The notes under the pieces are model-generated. The model searched no databases. It had not been told where the DNA came from and was given only the letters and a program-made list of their open reading frames with translations. A stretch of DNA of 38,061 nucleotides from a virus. Each line of letters begins with the position of its first letter. The stretch's first letter is position 1. The stretch covers positions 1 through 38,061 of IMG/VR virus record IMGVR_UViG_3300036761_002939; one strand, 5' to 3'. Shown here piece after piece: positions 1-7,776 of the stretch. The translations under genes were made by a program, and so were the position numbers.

Positions 1-309
1 TCGATCTCGGATCGGCAGACGAACTCCGGCGACAACGCGCTCAACAGCGATGCACCGTGCGGCTACTCCGGCATTCCCGTCGTGGACGTGCCGCTCTTCC
101 CCGAGAATCTCGGTCTCGGCGGCGACGAGACCGCGGCCGTGCTGACCGATCCGAAGAACATCAACGTCGGCGTGTGGCGGAACATCCGCTTCGAAACCGA
201 CAAGAACATCAGCAAGGGCGTCGTGATCATCGTCGCGACGATGCGCTTCGACATGAAGCTGATCGAAGAGACCGCGGCCGTGAAGGCTGTCGAGATCGCC
301 GTCAGCTGA
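1..309 (+). CDS. Probable major capsid protein, C-terminal part (partial)
   Basis: The gene enters from the left edge in frame 1, and about 102 residues are visible before the TGA. The segment ends in an alternating hydrophobic stretch (GVWRNIRFETDKNISKGVVI, then IVATMRFDMKLIEETAAVK), which resembles the C-terminal strands of HK97-fold major capsid proteins. Its place just before small head genes, and the strong hairpin that follows, fit the usual layout downstream of a major capsid gene. The N-terminal three quarters lie outside the window, so the family cannot be confirmed. Another abundant head protein is possible. Confidence 0.5.
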   Translation, partial: SISDRQTNSGDNALNSDAPCGYSGIPVVDVPLFPENLGLGGDETAAVLTDPKNINVGVWRNIRFETDKNISKGVVIIVATMRFDMKLIEETAAVKAVEIAVS

Positions 310-334
310 GCTGACCGACCGCACGTTCTACACC

Positions 335-362
335 CGACCGGAGGTGTCAAAACCTCCGGTCG
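335..362 (+). terminator. Strong hairpin after the capsid gene (terminator or processing hairpin)
   Basis: CGACCGGAGGT (335-345) pairs perfectly with ACCTCCGGTCG (352-362) around the six-base loop GTCAAA, giving an 11-bp GC-rich stem 26 nt after the stop codon. No U-tract follows (the next bases are CGAGAGAGACC), so it is not a textbook intrinsic terminator. It could attenuate transcription or protect the 3' end of the abundant capsid mRNA. Confidence 0.5.
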
Positions 363-405
363 CGAGAGAGACCCAGGCAGGCAGAGAGCAGAGAGGGATA
401 CTCAG

Positions 406-717
406 ATGGCGCTCGGATCGATCACGGTTCTCGAAGTCACGGCGGGCGACGGCCCGCTTCGCATGGATCTGCTCCAGTTCGCTGGCGACGGCGCCTATCC
501 GACCGGCGGCACGCCGAACTTTCAGGCAGCGGTTCGCGCCGCGCTCGGGAAGGGGCGAGTCGAGATCGTCGCGGTCATCGGTCAGCTCTGCGGCGGCCGA
601 ACCGTGTACTACGACAAGGCGGCCGACAAGCTGCTCGTCTACTCGGGCACGTCGGAGGTGGCCAACGCGTCCGATCAGAGCGGTGTAACGTTCCGCCTGG
701 TGGCGATCAGCAAGTAG
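406..717 (+). CDS. Small head-region protein, possible decoration protein
   Basis: 103 residues, starting at ATG after a purine-rich leader (GAGAGAGGGA). The protein has regular short beta-strand patterns and ends in a compact block (residues about 65-103) around VYYDKAADKLLVYSG and SGVTFRLVAISK. No cysteine pairs or membrane segments are visible. Its size and its place right behind the capsid gene suggest a head decoration or stabilisation protein. That role is inferred from context only. Confidence 0.6.
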   Translation: MALGSITVLEVTAGDGPLRMDLLQFAGDGAYPTGGTPNFQAAVRAALGKGRVEIVAVIGQLCGGRTVYYDKAADKLLVYSGTSEVANASDQSGVTFRLVAISK

Positions 718-762
718 GTCGCGGAAGCGCGCGACTCAAACGCGCACACGGGAGAGAAGCGG

Positions 763-1101
763 ATGGCTGAGATTCCAAGAAACTACGGCTCGGGAGGCGC
801 AGGTCTCGTTCCGGGCGGTTCCGGCGGCAATCCGGAGCTCGCCGTGGTGCTGCGCGACATCGCGGCGGACCTCGACGACATCCAAGGGGCGGCTCCGGCC
901 GCTGCCGCGATCGTGTCGAACATCGCGTCTGCGGCGCTGCCGGCGTTCACGAGTCCTCCGACTGCGCCCGAGATGGCGGCGCTCCGGACGCTGGTCAACG
1001 AGATCCGGGCCGTCGTCATCGAGCTGCGCGCCGTCGTCGTCGAAGCGCGAGCCGCTCAGACGACTCGCTCGGGCGTGACGCTGCGAACCGTCGCGGTGTA
1101 G
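763..1101 (+). CDS. Hypothetical protein of head module, alanine-rich helical
   Basis: 112 residues, with ATG preceded by GGGAGA at a good distance. The first 25 residues are glycine-rich and probably flexible. The rest is rich in Ala, Val, Arg and Glu, with long helical heptad-like stretches (NEIRAVVIELRAVVVEARAA near residues 80-100). It could be a small coiled-coil virion or scaffold-associated protein. I do not recognise a family. Confidence 0.6.
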   Translation: MAEIPRNYGSGGAGLVPGGSGGNPELAVVLRDIAADLDDIQGAAPAAAAIVSNIASAALPAFTSPPTAPEMAALRTLVNEIRAVVIELRAVVVEARAAQTTRSGVTLRTVAV

Positions 1102-1177
1102 GTCTGTCGGCAACGAGCCGGCTACAGGGCGCGGGCGTATCTGCATCGAAGAGAGAGGGAACCGAAAGGGAGTCACG

Positions 1178-1879
1178 ATGGCCGACACGACACAGAACCA
1201 GATGCTCGTACGCATCCGCCCGGTCAGGAAGGCGAAAGCTCCGAGGGTTCGTCGCTACATGTTCGAGAATCAGCGTTACGACGCCGACCGCGGCTGGTAC
1301 GCCGTGAGCGCGCGAACCGCTGAGAAGATGCGCAAGCTGAACCAGGATCACTACGATCCCGATTCCCCTCCGGTCTTCGACGTCGCGACCCGCGAGGAAG
1401 CGATGAAGATCGAGGAGAACGAAGCCAAGCGAGCGGAGCGCGCCACCGCGGTCCGCCCGAACGTGCTGAACGCGCGCGAGCAGCGCCGAGCCGAGCGACG
1501 CGGAGCCGGCGGAGCCTTCACGACGCGCGATATTCACCGAGTCGCAGCCGCGAAGCACGAGGACGCGTATGACCCCGACGAGGATCTGCTCGATCCGGAC
1601 GGCACCGCGGCTCTCGACGTCGACGACATGAACGATCCCGGTCTGAACCAGAACGTCGGACGCGTCCGGCGCGGTGCTCTGCCAGGCACCGAACCCGTGC
1701 CGCCCGACGAGAGTCACGACGGCGACAAGGGCGTTCACGCCTACCAGAACAAGGCATTCCCCGCGGAGGGCACGTCGCTCGGTTCCGTGAACGAGCCGCT
1801 CGATCACACCGACGGCGACACCCCCGCACCGACCAACGGCGACGATCCCGGCGCCATCAAGAAGCGCACTCGCAAGTAA
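1178..1879 (+). CDS. Hypothetical charged protein of head module
   Basis: 233 residues, with ATG preceded by AAAGGGAG. The N-terminal 60 residues look folded (RRYMFENQRYDADRGWYAVS). The middle (about 70-120) is Arg/Glu-rich and helical. The C-terminal 100 residues are Asp-rich, Pro-rich and probably disordered, ending in KKRTRK. It is the last gene before a perfect-stem terminator, so it probably closes the head transcription unit. It could be a minor head protein. No family is recognised. Confidence 0.65.
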   Translation: MADTTQNQMLVRIRPVRKAKAPRVRRYMFENQRYDADRGWYAVSARTAEKMRKLNQDHYDPDSPPVFDVATREEAMKIEENEAKRAERATAVRPNVLNAREQRRAERRGAGGAFTTRDIHRVAAAKHEDAYDPDEDLLDPDGTAALDVDDMNDPGLNQNVGRVRRGALPGTEPVPPDESHDGDKGVHAYQNKAFPAEGTSLGSVNEPLDHTDGDTPAPTNGDDPGAIKKRTRK

Positions 1880-1912
1880 CAGCGGAGCGACTGCGTCCAA
1901 ACAACGCGAACT

Positions 1913-1943
1913 GACGGCGGCGGGAGAAATCCTGACCGCCGTC
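1913..1943 (+). terminator. Intrinsic terminator after the head genes
   Basis: GACGGCGG (1913-1920) pairs perfectly with CCGCCGTC (1936-1943) around a 15-nt loop, followed by TTCGTTT. This is the best terminator-like element in the first 2 kb and lies 34 nt after the preceding stop codon. Confidence 0.6.
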
Positions 1944-1967
1944 TTCGTTTGAGAGAAACACTTCGCG

Positions 1968-2126
1968 GTGCGATTCGTGCGTCGGTGGTTACGTCCGCGA
2001 GTGTTGCGGAACGACTGGCGGTCCTACGTCGAGACCGCCGTGATCGTGTTCGCCGACGCGGCGCTGCTCTTCCTGTTCGCCTGGCCGCTGGTGCTGGTGT
2101 TTTGCTGCGACAAGTGCGGCTGCTAG
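1968..2126 (+). CDS. Possible 52-residue membrane protein
   Basis: A GTG start gives 52 residues: a basic N-terminus (RFVRRWLRPRVLRNDW), one clear hydrophobic segment (about residues 24-47, including VIVFADAALLFLFAWPLVLV), and a cysteine-rich tail, FCCDKCGC. The positive-inside N-terminus fits a single-span inner-membrane peptide. The ribosome-binding site is weak (GAGAG 12 nt upstream). It overlaps the possible minus-strand gene at 1989-2336, and both cannot easily be right along their whole length. I give this one the edge because the membrane segment and terminal cysteines look designed. Confidence 0.4.
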   Translation: MRFVRRWLRPRVLRNDWRSYVETAVIVFADAALLFLFAWPLVLVFCCDKCGC

Positions 2127-2336
2127 GCCGGCGAGCGGGCGGAACCGGAGCGGAAACGCGGGCCCGACGTCGACGCCGAGCTCGCGACGAGCGGCCTTCG
2201 TGATCACCTCGTGAGTAGATCCGGCGTTCGGTCCGTGCCCGACCACGCCCATCTTCGTCTTGCCCTGCCGCCGCCACTCGCTCGCTTTCGCCTTCCGGCG
2301 GTCTCGGCGCAGCGCGCGTTTGTGCGAGTTCTTCAC
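1989..2336 (-). CDS. Possible minus-strand hypothetical protein
   Basis: On the minus strand a GTG at 2336 opens 115 codons. The first 70 or so (2336 down to about 2127) read like a real basic protein: an Arg/Lys-rich start, then TKMGVVGHGPNAGSTHEV and ITKAARRELGVDVG. The remaining part, antisense to the possible membrane peptide, is low-complexity and less convincing. No plus-strand reading frame accounts for 2127-2435. If real, this would be the only leftward gene in the window. No family is recognised. Confidence 0.33.
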   Translation of the reverse strand: MKNSHKRALRRDRRKAKASEWRRQGKTKMGVVGHGPNAGSTHEVITKAARRELGVDVGPAFPLRFRPLAGLAAALVAAKHQHQRPGEQEEQRRVGEHDHGGLDVGPPVVPQHSRT

Positions 2337-2404
2337 TGACCGGAAGATAGCCCTGCGGCGACCGCGCGCCAGATGTGGGGTCGCAGCGCCCGCGAGCGAG
2401 CCGC

Positions 2405-2410
2405 TACGCT
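2405..2410 (+). promoter_or_regulatory. -10-like box TACGCT before the first structural block gene
   Basis: TACGCT lies 25 nt before the ATG at 2436. AGGAG (2425-2429) sits between them at ideal spacing, so a transcript starting about 7 nt past the box would have a normal leader with a ribosome-binding site. No clear -35 element is seen. Confidence 0.4.
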
Positions 2411-2435
2411 TCAAAGCTGGCCATAGGAGTTCCGC

Positions 2436-3980
2436 ATGCCTCGCACGTTTCTTCGACAGGACACGCAGATCCGAAACTCGGATCTCTACGACCAAACGCT
2501 GGCGGCAGGCATCACGCTGCAATCCGGCGCCGCGAGCATCGAGGGCGACCTCAACTCGTTGCGGAGCCAGGTCAACCGGATCCTGCGCGCTGACGGGTCG
2601 CTCAACTGGTACGACGACATCGTCACGATCAACTCGAAGAAGCGGTCGCTGCGCGATCTAAACTTCGATCTCGACGAGCTCGAGGAGCAGAAGACTCTTC
2701 GCCGCGTGACCAAGGTCGTCGACGTCGCGGTCGGCGGCGGCAACGCCTACGTGATCCTGAGCGTTGCGAGCAGCGAGACGCCCTCCGAGGTCGCCGCGGT
2801 CGCGACGACGGTCGACGGTGCGGTCGTCGCGCAGTCCGCGCTTTCAGGCGGCGCCTTCGCGGCGAACGAGCTGACCGAGCTCTCGAGCGGTTCGCCGGTC
2901 GGTCCGAAGAACCTGCTGGTTATCCGAAACGCTGCCGACGGCGAGACCATCCAGTCGTCCGGCCGCGAGGTCTTCGGGCTGCTCCAGTACGAGTCGACCG
3001 GCGGCGACGGGCTCGCGTTCAACGACACGAGCGCCGGCCGTCGCGCGAAGATCTCGTTCGTCCGGCAGAACGCCACCTTCGACGATCTCGAGGCGTGCCC
3101 GTCGGCGGACATCGGCGGTCTGTCGATCAACTACGCGTATGTCAGCCGCGTGAAGTTCGACGATCTGCCCGAAGAGGCGTGGCTGAACGGCGCCGGCTTC
3201 GTCGACTACGCGAAGACGATCACCGTCACGCTCGACGCGGCGGTCGACAACCAGAGCGGGGCGGTCACGCAGACCGCGAAGGACATCGCTTGGCGGATCG
3301 ACGATACCTACAAGCTCGCGTTCCAGGACTCGACCGGAGGCGCGGACATTTTCGCGATCAAGCCGGCCGCCGGCGGCGACGAGATCGAGTTCAACGGTGC
3401 GTTCGTCGACATCAACAACACGAGCGCCGTCGATCTTCTCGGCTCGCTGAAGGTGAACACGGGCGCAGCGGAGCTCGACATCGGCGTGACCGCCGGCACG
3501 ATCGAGTCGACGAGCGGCGCCGATCTCCGGTTCCTGGGCGCTGGCGAGATGTACCTCGACGACGGCAACCAGACTGGCTCCGGCTGGGCCCAGACCTCCG
3601 GCATCAAGCTCTCGGACACGGCTCAGGAGTGGGCGGACTTCTCTACGGCGTTCGGCGAGGTCTCGCTCCTGAAGGGCATCGCGCAGGCGAAACGCCGAAC
3701 GAAGACGACCGCGCTCGTGACGCTCACGACGAACGCGGACACCGACGTCGGCGGCGTCACCGGCGGAGCGAACCTCGACGCGCAGCTGCCGGACATGTCG
3801 CTCGGGTCGTTCACGACCGACTACGACGTTTTCCTGAACGGCAAGCTTCAGCGTCCGGGCGCGGACTCGTCCGCCAACAACGACTACTATCCGGGCACGT
3901 CGCTCGCGAACGGTCAGATCAAGTTCGAGTACAAGGTGAAAAGCGGCGACCAGATCACGGTCATCCCGTACACGAGGTAA
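2436..3980 (+). CDS. Virion structural protein, beta-rich (head fibre or decoration candidate)
   Basis: 514 residues from ATG, with AGGAG 6 nt upstream. The N-terminal 100 residues contain a helical region (RSLRDLNFDLDELEEQK). The rest is strongly beta, with many Gly/Ser/Thr turns. The last 55 residues (DYDVFLNGKLQRPG followed by GQIKFEYKVKSGDQITVIPY) form a compact beta module like those found in phage virion proteins. A related module makes up most of the small protein at 7777-8052. It is probably exposed on the virion. It lies before the neck genes rather than with the tail fibres, so a head-associated fibre is plausible. Confidence 0.65.
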   Translation: MPRTFLRQDTQIRNSDLYDQTLAAGITLQSGAASIEGDLNSLRSQVNRILRADGSLNWYDDIVTINSKKRSLRDLNFDLDELEEQKTLRRVTKVVDVAVGGGNAYVILSVASSETPSEVAAVATTVDGAVVAQSALSGGAFAANELTELSSGSPVGPKNLLVIRNAADGETIQSSGREVFGLLQYESTGGDGLAFNDTSAGRRAKISFVRQNATFDDLEACPSADIGGLSINYAYVSRVKFDDLPEEAWLNGAGFVDYAKTITVTLDAAVDNQSGAVTQTAKDIAWRIDDTYKLAFQDSTGGADIFAIKPAAGGDEIEFNGAFVDINNTSAVDLLGSLKVNTGAAELDIGVTAGTIESTSGADLRFLGAGEMYLDDGNQTGSGWAQTSGIKLSDTAQEWADFSTAFGEVSLLKGIAQAKRRTKTTALVTLTTNADTDVGGVTGGANLDAQLPDMSLGSFTTDYDVFLNGKLQRPGADSSANNDYYPGTSLANGQIKFEYKVKSGDQITVIPYTR

Positions 3981-3983
3981 TCT
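3978..3983 (+). promoter_or_regulatory. -10-like box TAATCT, 6 nt before a GTG start
   Basis: TAATCT begins with the TAA stop of the preceding gene and ends 6 nt before the GTG at 3990. There is no Shine-Dalgarno sequence, so a transcript starting here would be leaderless or nearly so. Confidence 0.45.
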
Positions 3984-3989
3984 CCGCCG

Positions 3990-4175
3990 GTGGCGATCGA
4001 CAACGAGGTCCGGATGCTCGCGCGCATGCACGGCACGAGCGTCGACGAGGTGCTGAGACGACTTCGGTCGGTCGAGCGAAGCACGTCGCTCGAGTTCGTT
4101 CCGATCGAGCGCAACGAGGCGTTCTTCCTGCTCGAGCTCCTGTCGAGCGCTCGAGTCGAGGTCGTCGTTCGATGA
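3990..4175 (+). CDS. Hypothetical 61-residue protein
   Basis: GTG start with no ribosome-binding site; a TAATCT box lies just upstream. The protein is helical and charged at the N-terminus (NEVRMLARMHGTSVDEVLRR) and then beta-like. The N-terminal part resembles the small helical folds of DNA-binding or adaptor peptides, but no confident match can be made. It overlaps the next gene by ATGA, so the two are probably translated together. Confidence 0.55.
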   Translation: MAIDNEVRMLARMHGTSVDEVLRRLRSVERSTSLEFVPIERNEAFFLLELLSSARVEVVVR

Positions 4176-4768
4176 GCGTCGCGAAGGGCGAGATTCGAGC
4201 AGCGCTGCTGACCACCGTCGGCGCCCAGATCGAGACGTTGTTCGAGTCGTCGACCGCCGCGGTCGCGCGCGCCGACGGGTCGGAGACCGCGCTCAAGCAG
4301 GCGCACGACGTCATCTGCCAGATGCACGCCGAGATCGACCGTCTCGTCGAGGACGGCACGATCTCGGAGCTCGACCAGGCGCAGACGATCAAGAACTGGA
4401 TCACCCGGGCGGCGACGGTCTGCTCGCGGATGGCCAGCCAGCACGCGCTCACGCGCTCGATCCAGAGCGGGCACGCGCAGGGGCTCAACGCGGCGGTCCA
4501 GCTGCTGAGCCGGCTCCACAAGAGCGAGCTCGCGACGATCGAGGAGCATCGTCGCCGCGAAGAGGCTCAGGTGCCCGAGCTCGACGACAACGCGTCGATC
4601 AAGCAGCAACGGCTCGCCGAGGCTCTCGCGGAGCTCGACGGAGCCCCGCCGCAGGCTCCTGCCGCCCCGCTCGCGGCTCCGGAGCGATCGAGCGCGGCTC
4701 CGGTGGCCGGCGGTAGCATCAAGCCTCGTAGACGCCGGAGAGCGGGCACAGATGCCGCAGACGCCTGA
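4172..4768 (+). CDS. Hypothetical helical protein
   Basis: 198 residues from an ATG that overlaps the previous stop codon. Residues 1-150 are mostly amphipathic helix (for example AHDVICQMHAEIDRLVEDG and QGLNAAVQLLSRLHKSELA). The C-terminal 45 residues are Ala/Pro-rich and end in a basic tail, KPRRRRRAG. The plan suggests an internal virion or scaffold-like protein. Its last 17 nt overlap the start of the next gene. No family is recognised. Confidence 0.6.
   Translation: MSVAKGEIRAALLTTVGAQIETLFESSTAAVARADGSETALKQAHDVICQMHAEIDRLVEDGTISELDQAQTIKNWITRAATVCSRMASQHALTRSIQSGHAQGLNAAVQLLSRLHKSELATIEEHRRREEAQVPELDDNASIKQQRLAEALAELDGAPPQAPAAPLAAPERSSAAPVAGGSIKPRRRRRAGTDAADA
4714..4719 (+). promoter_or_regulatory. 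-10-like box TAGCAT inside the end of the previous gene
   Basis: The ten bases CGGTAGCATC (4711-4720) recur exactly at 14631-14640. The box lies 32 nt before the ATG at 4752, with GGAGAG (4737-4742) in between, so here the transcript would carry a normal ribosome-binding site. Confidence 0.4.
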
Positions 4769-5207
4769 TCGCGAGCCAGGCGAGTCCTACGAGGAGGGGA
4801 CCGTCTACGACAACCGGATCGCCGGAGATGTTCCGGTCGAGGCTGGCGGGATCCGCTACGTCAACGGCTCGTTCTCGATGCTCGACTCGCTCGGGTTGTT
4901 CAACCCGCGCGCTGGCGCGTCCGCCGGAGACGAAGCGCTGCTCGAGATCGCGCCGAACTCGGTCGGGATGACCTACTCGATCGCTTGGTCGGGCGACGTC
5001 GTCACGCGCGAGAGCTGGACGCAGACCACGAACGGTCGCGAGCGGAAGCGGATCGACTACACCTACTCCGGCTGGAACGTGCAGACGGAGCTCATCAAGG
5101 TCTTCTCGCTCACGGACGGCGTGACGATCACGGCGCAGAAGACGATCACCTACACGTACCAGAACGACTGGCGAGTCGCGTCGTCGGTCGCAACGAGGGA
5201 CGTCTAA
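4752..5207 (+). CDS. Virion-associated beta protein
   Basis: 151 residues from ATG with GGAGAG upstream. The C-terminal half is a ladder of beta strands (YSIAWSGDVVTRESWTQTTN, then KRIDYTYSG, ELIKVFSLTDGVTITAQKTI, TYTYQNDW, VATRDV). This reads like the strand repeats of small phage structural proteins. It sits in a run of similar genes and is probably a virion component. Its exact place is unknown. Confidence 0.6.
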   Translation: MPQTPDREPGESYEEGTVYDNRIAGDVPVEAGGIRYVNGSFSMLDSLGLFNPRAGASAGDEALLEIAPNSVGMTYSIAWSGDVVTRESWTQTTNGRERKRIDYTYSGWNVQTELIKVFSLTDGVTITAQKTITYTYQNDWRVASSVATRDV

Positions 5208-5210
5208 GAC

Positions 5211-5654
5211 ATGGCAGGCGTTACATTTCTCTCGCCGCAACGAACGCTCCCCGGCTCTGCGACCGGCTCGCGCGAGGCTCCGACGATCGACGAGCAGGTT
5301 CTGCTCGCGCTCCAGGAGCTGAAGTTCGTCGAGCTTCAGACGCTGCTCACGCTCCGCAGGATGGAGCGCCTGCTGCCTGGTCCGAGCGACTTCTCGCGAC
5401 GCGTCGTCATTCCGGCGAGCTCGACGAAGATGGTCACCATCTTCCCGCCGAACGTCATCCGGAAAGGTGCGACGCTCTACAACGCGAGCACCGGCATCTT
5501 GTACATGGCGCTCGGCTTCGGAGCGACGGTGGTCGACTGCACGCTGCCGATAGCGGCCGGCGGCTACTACGAGGTACCGTTTTGGCACCGCGGAGCGATC
5601 ACCGGGATCTGGTCGATCACGAACGGGAACGTGCTCGGCACCGAGCTGACCTGA
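5211..5654 (+). CDS. Virion structural protein with small beta domain
   Basis: 147 residues from ATG, 3 nt after the previous stop, with GAGGGA about 10 nt upstream. Residues 25-55 are helical (EQVLLALQELKFVELQTLLT). Residues 65-147 are a beta domain (KGATLYNASTGILYMALGFG, later YYEVPFWHRGAITGIWS). This domain resembles compact capping or adhesin-like modules of phage virion proteins. The helix plus beta head suggests a small trimeric fibre or decoration protein. This is inferred. Confidence 0.6.
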   Translation: MAGVTFLSPQRTLPGSATGSREAPTIDEQVLLALQELKFVELQTLLTLRRMERLLPGPSDFSRRVVIPASSTKMVTIFPPNVIRKGATLYNASTGILYMALGFGATVVDCTLPIAAGGYYEVPFWHRGAITGIWSITNGNVLGTELT

Positions 5655-5670
5655 CCGAGGAGACTGCCCC

Positions 5671-6324
5671 ATGTTCGCGCTAGAAGCCGAGATCCGGAAG
5701 TTCACGAAGCAGGCGCTCGGCGCCGGCAACCGCATTCTTCGGATGACCGGTTACGAGGGGCTCGCGGTCACGCAGATCGAGCCGGCCAGCTACGAGATAA
5801 GCCGGTCCGGCCATCGCTTCTTCGGCGGCTTTCAGAACGGTTCGACCGGCCGCGCGCCGACCGCGACGTGGCCGACCACGACCGCGCAGTGGATGCTCTA
5901 CAACGGCGAGTCGCAGGGTGGCGCCGCGTACGCGATCGAGATGCTCGCGCTCTCGCTCATAACCGGCACGCCGGCTGCCGGCGGACAGCTCCTGATCGCG
6001 CTGACGCCCGCCCTCGTGGCGACGGCTCCGACCGCGGCGACCGGCTACACGAGCGTGTCGGCGTCGAGAGGTCGCAACACCACGAAGGCGATCTGGGCGG
6101 AAAACCAGACGCTGACCGCGCAGCCGACGTGGCTTCCGGTCTGCGCGAGCCCGCTGCCGGCGACCGCTACGCCGAACGGGATCCTGATGCCGTTCGATCT
6201 CTCCGGAAAGATCGTCGTTCCGCCTCAATACGGTCTCGCGATCCACTACTTCAGCGGCGCCGGCACGACTCCGCTTTATGGCCCCTCGGCCATGTGGTGC
6301 GAGATCGAGACCGAGCTCGAGTGA
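5671..6324 (+). CDS. Structural-block hypothetical protein
   Basis: 217 residues from ATG with GAGGAG at good spacing. The protein opens with a helix (MFALEAEIRKFTKQALGAGN) and then is beta-rich with many Thr/Ala/Pro turns. It ends in a strand pattern, GLAIHYFSGAGTTPLYG then MWCEIETELE. No enzyme motif is present. It is probably a virion surface component expressed with its neighbours. Confidence 0.58.
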   Translation: MFALEAEIRKFTKQALGAGNRILRMTGYEGLAVTQIEPASYEISRSGHRFFGGFQNGSTGRAPTATWPTTTAQWMLYNGESQGGAAYAIEMLALSLITGTPAAGGQLLIALTPALVATAPTAATGYTSVSASRGRNTTKAIWAENQTLTAQPTWLPVCASPLPATATPNGILMPFDLSGKIVVPPQYGLAIHYFSGAGTTPLYGPSAMWCEIETELE

Positions 6325-6333
6325 GCGGGCGCG

Positions 6334-7104
6334 GTGCCGTACTATCCGCCAGCGGCGGTCGCGTTTCATCTGCCGACGCTCTACATCGAGAACATGGGGC
6401 TGCAGTACGTCTCGGCGAGCAGCGTCAAGATCGCCCCCGGTAGCTGCCGCGACTCGGCCGACAGCTACGACATCGTCGTCAGCGCCGACATCACTCTCTC
6501 GCTCGCAGCATCGGGCGTGAACGGTCTCGACACTGGCAGCGAAACGATCGACACGCCTTACGCCGGGTTCGTGATCGCGGACTCGACGGGAGTGAACCCG
6601 GTCCGCGGAGTTCTCAGCATCAACAGCACGACGCCGACGTTGCCGGCCGGCTACGACGTTTACCGGCGCGTCGGTTGGTGCCAGAACGACGGAAGCTCGA
6701 ACATAATCCAGTACAACCTGATCATCACGTCGATGCAGACCCGCGAGGTCCGCTACGACGTCGACGAGCAGGTCACCGAAGTTCTGACCGGTGGAACGAG
6801 CTCGGGTGCCTACTCCACCGTCGACCTCTCGGGGCTTTGCCCGCCGACGTCGAGAAACGCCGACCTGCTGATTTCCTACGACGGCACGATCGACGGCGAA
6901 CACGTGCGCGTTCGCTGGGTTGGCAGCGCGGTCGCGATTCCGCCCACCCGCGTCTTCGCAGGTGGAACCGGCGGCAGGGAGCGCGTCGGCACCACGCACC
7001 GAGTTAGAATCTCGTCGTCCCAAACAGTCGAGTATCAGAACAGCACGGCAGGCAACACGGCCTACATCTGGTGCCTCGGGTACGTCGACGTTCTCTCTGC
7101 CTGA
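6334..7104 (+). CDS. Structural-block hypothetical protein
   Basis: 256 residues from a GTG 9 nt after the previous stop. No good ribosome-binding site is visible, so translation may be coupled. The N-terminus reads PYYPPAAVAFHLPTLYIENM. The rest is beta-rich, with a probable jelly-roll or sandwich rhythm (VLSINSTTPTLPAGYDVYRR, and near the C-terminus HRVRISSSQTVEYQNSTAGN). The YDVYRRVG segment is like those seen in tail-fibre-like proteins. Role inferred as virion surface protein. Confidence 0.58.
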   Translation: MPYYPPAAVAFHLPTLYIENMGLQYVSASSVKIAPGSCRDSADSYDIVVSADITLSLAASGVNGLDTGSETIDTPYAGFVIADSTGVNPVRGVLSINSTTPTLPAGYDVYRRVGWCQNDGSSNIIQYNLIITSMQTREVRYDVDEQVTEVLTGGTSSGAYSTVDLSGLCPPTSRNADLLISYDGTIDGEHVRVRWVGSAVAIPPTRVFAGGTGGRERVGTTHRVRISSSQTVEYQNSTAGNTAYIWCLGYVDVLSA

Positions 7105-7116
7105 TCAGGAGTAGTC

Positions 7117-7773
7117 ATGACCACGAGACACGCAGTGATCGACACCGCGACCGGTTACGTGAAGCGCTACGGAACCGTCGACTTCACGCTCGAATCGGTG
7201 TTCAAGCCGCTCACCGAGACCCAGGTCGACATCAACACCGTCACGCAGATCCCCGACGGCGTTCTGCAGGAATACACGAAGGTCGTGGGCGGAAACTTCG
7301 TCGAGATGACCGCTCCGGAGAAAGCGGCAGTCGACGCCGTGCTTCCGACGAACATCGTTCAGCGCAAGATCGTTGACGCAGAAACGATCGTCGCGACCGG
7401 CGGCACCGACGCAACGACCGGGTGGGCATCGGTCATCGGCGGAACCGTGACCGCGCGACCGCTCAAGGCCGGCGACTATCAGCTCGCCGTCGCGTTCGAG
7501 CTGAGCCTGACCGCGGTCGCGGTCTGGGCTGTGCCGGGAGGCCCGGACCGCGCAGCGCAGGCTCGGCTTCTCCTGAACGGTGCTGAGATCGCGACCTGGA
7601 TCGAGCCGCTCAACTTCTACTCGCGGATGGGCGTGACGCTCGGCGACGTGTTCACCGAGGGAACCGTCCTGACGCTCGATCTGCAGATCCGCCGCTTCGG
7701 CCCCGCCGGCTCCGCTCGCGCCCGCAAGATCCGTCTCGAGCTCTCTTCGGTCGGTGCCGCGAGGGCCCTCTAA
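7117..7773 (+). CDS. Structural-block hypothetical protein
   Basis: 218 residues from ATG with AGGAG 5 nt upstream. The N-terminal 85 residues look like a small alpha/beta unit (HAVIDTATGYVKRYGTVDFT). The C-terminal 120 residues are a likely beta sandwich (ARLLLNGAEIATWIEPLNFY and TLDLQIRRFG), a shape common in carbohydrate-binding or fibre-tip domains. No catalytic motif is visible. It is probably part of the same surface assembly as the adjacent genes. Confidence 0.58.
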   Translation: MTTRHAVIDTATGYVKRYGTVDFTLESVFKPLTETQVDINTVTQIPDGVLQEYTKVVGGNFVEMTAPEKAAVDAVLPTNIVQRKIVDAETIVATGGTDATTGWASVIGGTVTARPLKAGDYQLAVAFELSLTAVAVWAVPGGPDRAAQARLLLNGAEIATWIEPLNFYSRMGVTLGDVFTEGTVLTLDLQIRRFGPAGSARARKIRLELSSVGAARAL

Positions 7774-7776
7774 CGG

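Noticed and set aside
3095-4171. Long rightward frame upstream of the 198-residue protein, in the same frame
   Set aside because: The upstream part is Arg/His-rich shadow sequence of the 514-residue protein. The ATG at 4172, overlapping the previous stop, is a better start.
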